Source: Haematococcus lacustris | Taxonomy: Eukaryota; Chlorophyta; Chlorophyceae; Chlamydomonadales; Haematococcaceae | Reading direction: 5' to 3' | DNA length: 64,000 nt | Assembly (NCBI GenBank): GCA_030144725.1 | Contig: JASKMD010000017.1 | Span: forward strand, 3,367,901 to 3,431,900 | In this document: positions 33,201 through 45,600 of the stretch, in pieces | How the letters are laid out: each line of letters opens with the position of its first letter | Numbering within the stretch: position 1 is the stretch's first letter | Made by a program: the position numbers and the translations under genes | The notes under the pieces: generated by a model | Database searches by the model: none | Told to the model about the DNA's origin: nothing | The model's input: only the letters and a program-made list of their open reading frames with translations

Positions 33201-36200
33201 GGACCTGGCCAGCAGCAGGTGGGGCAGCAGCCAACCTGGCCAGCAGCAGGTGGGGCAGCAGCCGACCTGGCCAGCAGCAGGTGGGGCAGCAGCGGACCTG
33301 GCCAGCAGCAGGTGGGGCAGCAGCGGACCTGGCCAGCAGCAGGTGGGGCAGCAGCCAACCTGGCCAGCAGCAGGTGGGGCAGCAGCGGACCTGGCCAGCA
33401 GCAGGTGGGGCAGCAGCCAACCTGGCCAGCAGCAGGTGGGGCAGCAGCCAACCTGGCCAGCAGCAGGTGGGGCAGCAGCCGACCTGGCCAGCAGCAGGTG
33501 GGGCAGCAGCGGACCTGGCCAGCAGCAGGTGGGGCAGCAGCGGACCTGGCCAGCAGCAGGTGGGGCAGCAGCCAACCTGGCCAGCAGCAGGTGGGGCAGC
33601 AGCCAACCTGGCCAGCAGCAGGTGGGGCAGCAGCGGACCTGGCCAGCAGCAGGTGGGGCAGCAGCGGACCTGGCCAGCAGCAGGTGGGGCAGCAGCCAAC
33701 CTGGCCAGCAGCAGGTGGGGCAGCAGCCGACCTGGCCAGCAGCAGGTGGGGCAGCAGCCGACCTGGCCAGCAGCAGGTGGGGCAGCAGCGGACCTGGCCA
33801 GCAGCAGGTGGGGCAGCAGCGGACCTGGCCAGCAGCAGGTGGGGCAGCAGCCAACCTGGCCAGCAGCAGGTGGGGCAGCAGCGGACCTGGCCAGCAGCAG
33901 GTGGGGCAGCAGCCAACCTGGCCAGCAGCAGGTGGGGCAGCAGCGGACCTGGCCAGCAGCAGGTGGGGCAGCAGCCAACCTGGCCAGCAGCAGGTGGGGC
34001 AGCAGCCAACCTGGCCAGCAGCAGGTGGGGCAGCAGCCAACCTGGCCAGCAGCAGGTGGGGCAGCAGCGGACCTGGCCAGCAGCAGGTGGGGCAGCAGCC
34101 AACCTGGCCAGCAGCAGGTGGGGCAGCAGCGGACCTGGCCAGCAGCAGGTGGGGCAGCAGCCAACCTGGCCAGCAGCAGGTGGGGCAGCAGCCAACCTGG
34201 CCAGCAGCAGGTGGGGCAGCAGCCGACCTGGCCAGCAGCAGGTGGGGCAGCAGCCAACCTGGCCAGCAGCAGGTGGGGCAGCAGCCAACCTGGCCAGCAG
34301 CAGGTGGGGCAGCAGCGGACCTGGCCAGCAGCAGGTGGGGCAGCAGCCAACCTGGCCAGCAGCAGGTGGGGCAGCAGCCAACCTGGCCAGCAGCAGGTGG
34401 GGCAGCAGCCGACCTGGCCAGCAGCAGGTGGGGCAGCAGCGGACCTGGCCAGCAGCAGGTGGGGCAGCAGCGGACCTGGCCAGCAGCAGGTGGGGCAGCA
34501 GCCAACCTGGCCAGCAGCAGGTGGGGCAGCAGCCAACCTGGCCAGCAGCAGGTGGGGCAGCAGCGGACCTGGCCAGCAGCAGGTGGGGCAGCAGCGGACC
34601 TGGCCAGCAGCAGGTGGGGCAGCAGCCAACCTGGCCAGCAGCAGGTGGGGCAGCAGCCGACCTGGCCAGCAGCAGGTGGGGCAGCAGCCGACCTGGCCAG
34701 CAGCAGGTGGGGCAGCAGCGGACCTGGCCAGCAGCAGGTGGGGCAGCAGCGGACCTGGCCAGCAGCAGGTGGGGCAGCAGCCAACCTGGCCAGCAGCAGG
34801 TGGGGCAGCAGCGGACCTGGCCAGCAGCAGGTGGGGCAGCAGCCAACCTGGCCAGCAGCAGGTGGGGCAGCAGCCAACCTGGCCAGCAGCAGGTGGGGCA
34901 GCAGCCGACCTGGCCAGCAGCAGGTGGGGCAGCAGCGGACCTGGCCAGCAGCAGGTGGGGCAGCAGCGGACCTGGCCAGCAGCAGGTGGGGCAGCAGCCA
35001 ACCTGGCCAGCAGCAGGTGGGGCAGCAGCGGACCTGGCCAGCAGCAGGTGGGGCAGCAGCGGACCTGGCCAGCAGCAGGTGGGGCAGCAGCCAACCTGGC
35101 CAGCAGCAGGTGGGGCAGCAGCCGACCTGGCCAGCAGCAGGTGGGGCAGCAGCCAACCTGGCCAGCAGCAGGTGGGGCAGCAGCCAACCTGGCCAGCAGC
35201 AGGTGGGGCAGCAGCCAACCTGGCCAGCAGCAGGTGGGGCAGCAGCGGACCTGGCCAGCAGCAGGTGGGGCAGCAGCGGACCTGGCCAGCAGCAGGTGGG
35301 GCAGCAGCCAACCTGGCCAGCAGCAGGTGGGGCAGCAGCCGACCTGGCCAGCAGCAGGTGGGGCAGCAGCCAACCTGGCCAGCAGCAGGTGGGGCAGCAG
35401 CCAACCTGGCCAGCAGCAGGTGGGGCAGCAGCGGACCTGGCCAGCAGCAGGTGGGGCAGCAGCCAACCTGGCCAGCAGCAGGTGGGGCAGCAGCCAACCT
35501 GGCCAGCAGCAGGTGGGGCAGCAGCCGACCTGGCCAGCAGCAGGTGGGGCAGCAGCGGACCTGGCCAGCAGCAGGTGGGGCAGCAGCGGACCTGGCCAGC
35601 AGCAGGTGGGGCAGCAGCGGACCTGGCCAGCAGCAGGTGGGGCAGCAGCGGACCTGGCCAGCAGCAGGTGGGGCAGCAGCGGACCTGGCCAGCAGCAGGT
35701 GGGGCAGCAGCGGACCTGGCCAGCAGCAGGTGGGGCAGCAGCGGACCTGTTCAGCAGCAGGTGGGGCAGCAGCGGACCTGGCCAGCAGCAGGTGGGGCAG
35801 CAGCCAACCTGGCCAGCAGCAGGTGGAGCAGCAGCGGACCTGGCCAGCAGCAGGTGGGGCAGCAGCGGACCTGGCCAGCAGCAGGTGGGGCAGCAGCGGA
35901 CCTGGTCAGCAGCAGGTGGAGCAGCAGCCAACCTGGCCAGCAGCAGGTGGGGCAGCAGCCAACCTGGCCAGCAGCAGGTGGGGTAGCAGCCAACCTGGCC
36001 AGCAGCAGGTGGGGCAGCAGCCAACCTGGCCAGCAGCAGGTGGGGCAGCAGCCAACCTGGCCAGCAGCAGGTGGGGTAGCAGCTGACCTGGCCAGCAGCA
36101 GGTGGGGCAGCAGCGGACCTGGCCAGCAGCAGGTGGGGCAGCAGCCAACCTGGCCAGCAGCAGGTGGGGCAGCAGCCAACCTGGCCAGCAGCAGGTGGGG

Positions 36201-38965
36201 CAGCAGCCAACCTGGCCAGCAGCAGGTGGGGCAGCAGCCAACCTGGCCAGCAGCAGGTGGGGCAGCAGCCAACCTGGCCAGCAGCAGGTGGGGCAGCAGC
36301 CAACCTGGCCAGCAGCAGGTGGAGCAGCAGCCAACCTGGCCAGCAGCAGGTGGGGCAGCAGCCAACCTGGCCAGCAGCAGGTGGGGCAGCAGCCAACCTG
36401 GCCAGCAGCAGGTGGGGCAGCAGCGGACCTGGCCAGCAGCAGGTGGGGCAGCAGCTGACCTGGCCAGCAGCAGGTGGGGCAGCAGCTGACCTGGCCAGCA
36501 GCAGGTGGGGCAGCAGCCAACCTGGCCAGCAGCAGGTGGGGCAGCAGCCAACCTGGCCAGCAGCAGGTGGGGCAGCAGCCAACCTGGCCAGCAGCAGGTG
36601 GGGCAGCAGCCAACCTGGCCAGCAGCAGGTGGGGCAGCAGCCAACCTGGCCAGCAGCAGGTGGGGCAGCAGCCAACCTGGCCAGCAGCAGGTGGGGCAGC
36701 AGCGGACCTGGCCAGCAGCAGGTGGGGCAGCAGCGGACCTGGCCAGCAGCAGGTGGGGCAGCAGCCAACCTGGCCAGCAGCAGGTGGGGCAGCAGCCAAC
36801 CTGGCCAGCAGCAGGTGGGGCAGCAGCCAACCTGGCCAGCAGCAGGTGGGGCAGCAGCCAACCTGGCCAGCAGCAGGTGGGGCAGCAGCCAACCTGGCCA
36901 GCAGCAGGTGGAGCAGCAGCCAACCTGGCCAGCAGCAGGTGGGGCAGCAGCCAACCTGGCCAGCAGCAGGTGGGGCAGCAGCCAACCTGGCCAGCAGCAG
37001 GTGGGGCAGCAGCGGACCTGGCCAGCAGCAGGTGGGGCAGCAGCGGACCTGGCCAGCAACAGGTGGGGCAGCAGCGGACCTGGCCAGCAGCAGGGTGGGG
37101 CAGCAGCCAACCTGGCCAGCAGCAGGTGGGGCAGCAGCGGACCTGGCCAGCAGCAGGTGGGGCAGCAGTGGACCTGGTCAGCAGCAGGTGGGGCAGCAGC
37201 GGACCTGGCCAGCAGCAGGTGGGGCAGCAGCGGACCTGGCCAGCAGCAGGTGGGGCAGCAGCGGACCTGGCCAGCAGCAGGTGGGGCAGCAGCCAACCTG
37301 GCCAGCAGCAGGTGGGGCAGCAGCGGACCTGGCCAGCAGCAGGTGGGGCAGCAGCGGACCTGGTCAGCAGCAGGTGGAGCAGCAGCCAACCTGGCCAGCA
37401 GCAGGTGGGGCAGCAGCCAACCTGGCCAGCAGCAGGTGGGGTAGCAGCCAACCTGGCCAGCAGCAGGTGGGGCAGCAGCCAACCTGGCCAGCAGCAGGTG
37501 GGGCAGCAGCCAACCTGGCCAGCAGCAGGTGGGGTAGCAGCTGACCTGGCCAGCAGCAGGTGGGGCAGCAGCGGACCTGGCCAGCAGCAGGTGGGGCAGC
37601 AGCCAACCTGGCCAGCAGCAGGTGGGGCAGCAGCCAACCTGGCCAGCAGCAGGTGGGGCTGCAGCCAACCTGGCCAGCAGCAGGTGGGGCAGCAGCGGAC
37701 CTGGCCAGCAGCAGGTGGGGCAGCAGCCAACCTGGCCAGCAGCAGGTGGGGTAGCAGCTGACCTGGCCAGCAGCAGGTGGGGCAGCAGCCAACCTGGCCA
37801 GCAGCAGGTGGAGCAGCAGCCAACCTGGCCAGCAGCAGGTGGGGTAGCAGCTGACCTGGCCAGCAGCAGGTGGGGCAGCAGCCAACCTGGCCAGCAGCAG
37901 GTGGAGCAGCAGCCAACCTGGCCAGCAGCAGGTGGGGCAGCAGCCAACCTGGCCAGCAGCAGGTGGGGCAGCAGCCAACCTGGCCAGCAGCAGGTGGAGC
38001 AGCAGCCAACCTGGCCAGCAGCAGGTGGGGCAGCAGCCAACCTGGCCAGCAGCAGGTGGGGCAGCAGCCAACCTGGCCAGCAGCAGGTGGAGCAGCAGCC
38101 AACCTGGCCAGCAGCAGGTGGGGCAGCAGCCAACCTGGCCAGCAGCAGGTGGGGCAGCAGCCAACCTGGCCAGCAGCAGGTGGGGCAGCAGCCAACCTGG
38201 CCAGCAGCAGGTGGGGCAGCAGCCAACCTGGCCAGCAGCAGGTGGGGCAGCAGCGGACCTGGCCAGCAGCAGGTGGGGCAGCAGCGGACCTGGCCAGCAG
38301 CAGGTGGGGCAGCAGCCAACCTGGCCAGCAGCAGGTGGGGCAGCAGCCAACCTGGCCAGCAGCAGGTGGGGCAGCAGCGGACCTGGCCAGCAGCAGGTGG
38401 GGCAGCAGCCAACCTGGCCAGCAGCAGGTGGGGCAGCAGCGGACCTGGCCAGCAGCAGGTGGGGCAGTAGCGGACCTGGCCAGCAGCAGGTGGGGCAGCA
38501 GCCAACCTGGCCAGCAGCAGGTGGGGCAGCAGCGGACCTGGCCAGCAGCAGGTGGGGCAGCAGCCAACCTGGCCAGCAGCAGGTGGGGCAGCAGCCAACC
38601 TGGCCAGCAGCAGGTGGGGCAGCAGCGGACCTGGCCAGCAGCAGGTGGGGCAGCAGCCAACCTGGCCAGCAGCAGGTGGGGCAGCAGCCAACCTGGCCAG
38701 CAGCAGGTGGGGCAGCAGCCAACCTGGCCAGCAGCAGGTGGGGCAGCAGCGGACTGGCCAGCAGCAGGTGGGGCAGCAGCCAACCTGGCCAGCAGCAGGT
38801 GGGGCAGCAGCGGACCTGGCCAGCAGCAGGTGGGGCAGTAGCGGACCTGGCCAGCAGCAGGTGGGGCAGCAGCCAACCTGGCCAGCAGCAGGTGGGGCAG
38901 CAGCGGACCTGGCCAGCAGCAGGTGGGGCAGCAGCCAACCTGGCCAGCAGCAGGTGGGGCAGCAG
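30231..38965. repeat. 31-bp satellite array, about 282 units
   Basis: The whole segment is head-to-tail copies of a 31-bp unit with constant core CAGCAGCAGGTGGGG. Units differ mainly at a few positions: GCGGACCT, GCCAACCT, GCCGACCT or GCTGACCT in the variable part, GGAG for GGGG, and GTAG for GCAG. One unit near 38750 lacks a base (GGACTGG), another near 37090 has an extra G, and runs of units recur as blocks of 7 (217 bp) and 30 (930 bp). Because 31 is not a multiple of three and the unit has no stop codon, frames stay open for up to 2,900 codons on both strands. These are artefacts, not genes. Confidence 0.98.
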
Positions 38966-40671
38966 GGATAGGGTTTGTAAAATGTAAGGGTACACATATG
39001 CCGGCCTTGAACTTGAACTTGAACTGCTTGATGCCATTCGCAGTGCTAGCCTTGAGGGACATTGTAAGCTCTCAGACACACTCATGTCAAGACATACATG
39101 CAAAACATTTCGAGGTGTTGACCTATGGGTAACCAGGTGTGCCCTTGATTACTACAAACCCCATCCCTGGTGGCTCGTTCTCTCCTATGATCATTGACCT
39201 GCCCATCAATTATGTAACAGCCTGATTAGCCTCGCCGATCTTGCTGCCCACTGCCACTGGCATCTGTAGACACAGGCAGCAAGGCTTGACTTGATATTGC
39301 TGTATGACGGCGACAGAGCCGCACAGTCACGTGATGCACACTGCGTAGCTTCGTCAGTAAGCTTTAGGAGGTCCAGTCTTTCGCCAAGCTTTGCGGCTTA
39401 CCGGCTGCACACTGTGCGGAGGAATAAGTGCGTTTCTTTGGCGTTTCAATGGCGCTTCAATGGCGTACTCCAGAGTTTTGCATCAGGTCTTTATCTAACC
39501 GGGGTGCGGCTAATCACCTGCTGGCCGAGGGGACTGGGGTGAGACGGCCGAGGGGACTGGGGTGAGACTCGGCAGTCCGCTAATCGATCCCGGCCCAAAG
39601 GCATCAGCGGTAGAGTATACTTTCACAGTGCTGCTCAGCTAGGCGGAACGCAAGAAAATACGGTATGGAGGTTGAAGATTGGATGACTGCCGAGTAAAGA
39701 GAGCAATAAGGAGAACCAAAACAGGGTCTGCATACAAATGCGGCATCTCCCACAGGTTGTGGCATGTAAACTTGCGCGGTAAGTTCATCCCATTGGGACA
39801 AAAGAAAGCCCCTAGTGCGTGAGACTTACTTTGCCCAGGTTTAGGCTGCTGTAGGACCAATGGAGAGGTGCTACATGGCTCATGCCAGACATGATTCCTG
39901 ACAAAAATATGAAACGGCCGTCTGTTACGATGCGGCTCGACCAGTGGAATACAGTACAGTCGACAACCACGCTTATGCAACGCGTCAAGCCCGCGCGTGG
40001 ATGAAGTGGCATTTGCGATGCAAGCTATTGTGCCGGTGATTGCAATCTTGCAGTATCTTACCAACTGCTGGTGGGTGAGCGTGCTGTCGTACAAGCATCA
40101 ATTAGGTTTAGGCATATGGCAAATGTATGCATGCAATTGCAGCATGCAACATGCAACTTGGGGGGTTGGGGGGTGTCCTCGATCAGGCCAATGGGTCACC
40201 GCTGAAGGTGATGATGAAGACTTTACAATGTAACTGTCAGACTATGTTTGTCTACAGGGCCATTGACATCAGCTCACTGTACCTGCCTCCCACAAGCTGC
40301 CTTGCGCAAGCTCATGAGCACCCGCCCAGTGGGTTACTAAAGTGCAGACTCCAATTCAGGGATGGCAGCGGTTATTGAAGATGAACTGTGTTTGAGTCAC
40401 CTTGAGACCTTTCAGCCTACTGCATAACCTGGCTAGCATACTAACCTGGGCTGCACACTCTTACTGCGGTAAATGTGAGGGTGATTTACCTAATGCCAGC
40501 AGCCATCCCTGACCCAGCCACCACCCCGTCTCCTGACCCAACCCTTGACACAACCCCTTGCATGTCCCTGACTCAGCATTTGGGCCTAGTTCCCGACTAG
40601 GCCCCGACCCAACCCTTGACTCAGCCCACTTCCCGGGTCCTCGGTTGCACCCCTGGCCTTGTCCACCAGCA
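38966..40671. other. no confident gene; possible 5' part of GT90 gene 1
   Basis: Several open frames of 60-150 codons exist on both strands, without recognisable motifs. A signal-peptide exon for the downstream GT90 gene 1 should lie here, by analogy with its paralogue, but I could not identify it. A 23-bp tandem duplication lies at 39523-39568. Confidence 0.35.
39523..39568. repeat. 23-bp tandem duplication
   Basis: The block beginning GGCCGAGGGGACTGGGGT is present twice, back to back, without differences. Confidence 0.9.
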
Positions 40672-41144
40672 GGCTCTGATGCCCTGGACCAGCTGAAAGC
40701 ACGGAGTAGAGCCCTGCCTGACCTGACTCGTGGCGATATTGGCACCCATGACTGGCCGCAACAGCCACGCCCACCAACCCCTGCAGCAGGCGTAGCCTTT
40801 CAGGACCCACAGCCTGGCAATGGCAGCAGTGGTGGGCTGCTGGCCATCACCAAGGCACCGTACTTGGGGCAGTGTAGTGAGAACATGGGAGTACTGCGCT
40901 ACAAGATCTGGAAAGGTGGGGCTGGTAGCTGAGGGGCTATGTGCCTCGTGACACCAGATGGAAGCCGTAGCTGTCCATGCAAGAGCCATTCATGGTAGGT
41001 GGTGGGATTTGGCATGCCGGTTTCCAAAGGAGTAGTCTTCTTCTCCTTCTTCTTCTTTCTCTGATTCTTCCTCTTTTTCATTGAAGTGCCCCATGGATGG
41101 AGTGGTCTTGTGGTGGAGGACGTCTTCTTCTTCTGCTGCTGCTG

Positions 41145-41179
<35 letters not shown>

Positions 41180-41704
41180 TTCTCCTTAACTTCCTCGTCT
41201 TGATGCAACTGCCCCATGGATGGAGTGGTTTTCACGATGGTGGGCATACCATCCACAGCTGAACACCCTAGCAGGGAATACGACTCTGTGGAGCTCTGAG
41301 TACCAATTTGAGTAGGGCGCACAGGAATGGCACCGAGGCCAGCCACCATACCATGCCTCAATGTGTTGCACATAGTGGCACACCACATGGAGTGTTGGAC
41401 CCCGGCAAGTTAGGCATGCCATTTCACCACCCTGCCCATAACTCTTTTCCCCCCTTGCCACAGTCTGCAGCTATCAGCGCGGCTATCATCATCACCATCG
41501 CCCCGCTGATCTCCAGCCTTGACACATGAGGCTCAGGCTTGCCCCATTGCTGCCACCAGGGGTGCTCTATGCCTATGGCGACAGCGACACCCGGCCCTGG
41601 CACTGGTCCAGAGTGCTGTACAGGTGAGAGACCTGCGCCCAGCGCTTGGCTGACTAGGGTGAAAACTAGGGCAAGAAGTGCAAGCAAGCGGGTACAGCGG
41701 GCTG

Positions 41705-41747
<43 letters not shown>

Positions 41748-42531
41748 GCCTTGGGGGGGCGGTCTCGCAGCCGCTTGTAGGCCAAGCCTGGGTACTCCCT
41801 GCCCTTGGCTGTCAGCCTTAGCTATCCTTGCCAGCACTGCTGCTCTTGCAGGAGCTACTTTGTCGAGCAGTTGCTAGCAGTGATGTGGCTATACAAGGAG
41901 TTCCCGCTGGACATGGACATCTTCTACTGCTGGTGGGACACACCCTGCCACTGCAACATGAGGGTGCCGTTTTTGCAGGTGAGGGTGCTGTGCCCCTGAA
42001 GCTCACCGCCTGCGCTGAGCCAACCCACACCAGGGTGTGTGAGAACCTATGGACGCAGTGTGTTAAGGCCGATCCTTGCAGGACCAGGCAGCAGGGCCAG
42101 GCAGCAGGGCCAGGCAGCAGGGCCAGGCAGCAGGGTCTCATTCACATGTGCTTTGTGGTCATCCAGCTGCACCAACGCCATATCTTGCAATCTCCCATAC
42201 GGCCACCTCACAGACTGATCACCCGGCTGATGAGCCAGGTGCTGGCCCAGGAGCAGCACAGGTGCTGTGTTGATGACCCTGCGTCGCACCCGCCCCCTCC
42301 ACCCGCAGCCCAAGGTGGTGTGTGATGTGGTGTGAGCTGTGCTTGCATTGCATGGACAGCTGGTGTGGGGTGGTGTGCATGCGGTGCGGCTGATGTGTGT
42401 GTTTGTGCAGTACACAGTGATGGGGGACCTGCCCATGCCCAGACCTGCAGCCCCTGGCGCTGCCTCTGCCACAATCCCCGCCCGCCACCTGTCGTCATCC
42501 ACAAGTCCTGGGTTTTGGGGGACTTCCACAA

Positions 42532-42624
<93 letters not shown>

Positions 42625-45600
42625 CACAGCAGCAGCCACAGCAGCAGCAGCAGCAGCAGCAGCAGCCAGGCTCCATGCAGACTCCAGGGGGCAGACAGCA
42701 TGGAGGCCGTGGAACTGCTGGCCATGTGACCCAGCCGCACCGCATGTCAGGCCAGCCTCTGAGTGCACACAGCAGCAGTGGCAGCCGCAGGGGTGCCAGG
42801 CTCTCTGACAGCCAAGCTCCTGGCACCCAGCCTGGGCCTGTGAGGCAACCTGAGCCAGAGTCCGAGCCTGAGCGGGTCGGTGCTTCCGTAGGGTTCCCTG
42901 ACCTCAGGCTGCAGCGCCCAGGGCGGCAGGGAGCGGGGAAAGAGGCGAAGGAGGAGGGGCAGGAGGAGGCGCAGGAGGAGGGGCAGGAGGAGGGGCAGGA
43001 GGAGGCGCAGGAGGAGGCGCAGGAAGAGGGGCGCGACGGGGAACGTAGGGTAGAGACAGTGGAAGGGGCAAGCGCAAGGGTAGGGGTCACCCCGCGCCCT
43101 GCCAGGAAAGCCCTTGGTGTACAGCCGCCCAGCAGCCTGGCCATGAACATCCTACCCGCCTCCTACTTTCAGTTCGAGGTGAGGGAGCACCAGGTGGCCT
43201 GGAGGCCTGCTGCAGGGTGATGCACAAAACCCAGGTGCCAGGCCCTAGGTGGCCCTAGGGTGTTAGGCGCCTGCACCTGCCCACCGCACGCAGGGGCACA
43301 TGCCCACCCGTCCCTAACCTACCTCCACCACTCACCACACCTTGCCCCTTCGCCCCCCTCACCAGCACTCACTCCACCAGCCACCCCCAGACCTCCTCCC
43401 CATCCTCACCTGACACCGGCCACCCCCCTCACCAGCCCAGGCCCTGTCCCTCCCTGTCCCTCCCAGCCCCTCCCTGGGCAACTGCCTCCACCCAGCCGCC
43501 ATTATCTCCCCCGGGCCTGGCCTTGGATGCAGGACGGATCACACGCAGCCGACCCTGCAGCCAAGTACACGCGAGGCTGGGCACTGCCCTACCCCGACAC
43601 TTGGCGAGAGCTGGCTGTGTCCCGCAACCAGCTGCTCGCCTACTCCAACTGCCTGATGCAGCGCGCAGCAGACGCACGCAGGCAGGACGCACCCCACCCA
43701 GGCCCTGCCACCCCCCAGCAGGGCAACAGCAGCAGCCCTGGTCTGGCGGGCGGTGGCAGCAGCAGCAGCAGCAGCTGGGGAGGGGCCAGCGTTGGGAATA
43801 GCAGTAGTGGGGGGGCTGGAGGGGCCAGGTGGGCTCGCAAGCGCCAGATCATTTGGCGAGGAAGGGCCACGGGCTGTGTCAGGGGCTGGGACTCAAGCGT
43901 GGCCACCCAGCCGGCTGCGCATGCCAGCAGTCTGGGGTCACTCACGTGAGTTACTCTGGTGATGACACAGCCCTGGCTGCGGGGGGCCTCACCACAGCCC
44001 TCGCAATGTCTAGTCCAGCATGCAGGCCCTGGCCCTGGCCCTGTTGCTCCTGGCCCTGTTGCTCCTAGCGGACTCCTTTCAATTGTTATCATGTTTACTG
44101 AAAGTGGGCTGCAATACACAGGCGGGGGTGTCATGGTGGTGTGTGTCCATGCGCATGGCTGTCATGGTGGTCCTGGTGTCTCCATGGTGTGGCGGGTGTG
44201 TGCACCTCAGCCTGAACAAGCGCCTGTTCCTGGCGCTCCTGGCCCGGCCCTACCCCTGGATGGACATAGGCATCACGGCCCTGGTGCCTGAGGCGCTGTG
44301 GGCAAACATCACGCACCCGGTGAAAGGCAGCAGGGAGGGCGCAGCACAGGTGGGGTGCTGGGGTGGCCAACCAGGTGGCCTAGCTCACGGTGGGCCAACC
44401 AGTGGCAGCCCTGCCAAGACCCACACACCCACGCATAGCCAGCAGGACGGCCAGGGCAGGCCAAGCTTGCCAGACTCGCCATCTCAATGGTGCTGGGGTG
44501 GCCTGGCTCACGGTGGGCCAGGCTGGGGCCAACCAGTGGCAGCCCTGCCTGCATCACCCATCATCATCAGCAGCAGCAGCAGCAGCATGCCGCCATGCTG
44601 TGCCCATGATTGTGATATATGCCTGTTGATAGTGCCTACAGCCCTGCCCCAGCTTGGTCCTGAGGTAATGGCAATGCTGTGCCAGGCGTGTTGGGGGGGT
44701 ACCCAGCGGCACAGTCGATGCGCACCCAGCCAAGACCTACCCAGCCAAGACCCACACACCCACGCATAGCCAGCAGGACGGCCAGGGCTGGCTGCTTGAC
44801 AGCCTATGACCAGCATCTCACCAGCATTTACACATCCTTGGTCGGGCGTGAAATGGCGTACAACGGCAAAAAATTGCATACAACGTAACGCTAACAGGAA
44901 GCAGACCAGGCTTGCCAGACTCGCCATCTCAATGCCAGACCAATGTCACACGACCAAGCCAAGACATGCTGGGTCACCTGGGTGCACTTGCCGTGTGATG
45001 GTGAGATGGCGGCTGGGTCCAAAGGCATGACCATGGCTCTTTCCACAGATGGAGAAGATGGTCATGGGCATCGTGGGCAGACCCAACGTCACCATGGAGG
45101 CCTGGACCCAGTATGACCTCACGCTCAGCATCGATGGGTTTGGGCCCCCCTGGCGCCTGCCAAGGCAGCTGCTAGGCATGACACCCATCGTCAAAGTGGA
45201 GTCACCGCTGAAGGTGATGATGATGGCTTCACACGATGATCAATCATGGCATGCCTCGCAGCGCGCGACGGCAGTCGAGGCAGCAGCATCTATACAAATT
45301 GACCCTCCTGGCCAAGTCTGGTATCCGCCCCTGCTGCCCCACCCTACCTAACTCACGCCCTGCTGACCCCCCTGTCCCCATCAGCTCAGCCTACCTGCTG
45401 CAGCGACAACCTCCCCTGCAGCCACCCTGGCTGGCCAACCCAGCGCCACAGCCCCAGGGTCACGGCCATCGGGCAGGTGGGCTGGGCAGGCGCCCTGTCC
45501 CTAATGACCAGCAGGCTGTCAGTGACCTCCACCCCCTACCCCTCACTCCCAACTGGCCTGTTCTGCAGCGCCTGAGGTCTCACCCCTGGCTGCCACTGTA

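Noticed and set aside
30231..38965. CRISPR array
   Set aside because: Units are contiguous 31-mers with no unique spacers, and the host is a eukaryote.
30214..38997. Open frames of 1,100-2,900 codons across the satellite
   Set aside because: They arise because a 31-bp unit with no stop codon rotates through all frames; several overlap on both strands, with a Cys/Pro/Leu- or Gln/Gly-rich translation of no biological character.
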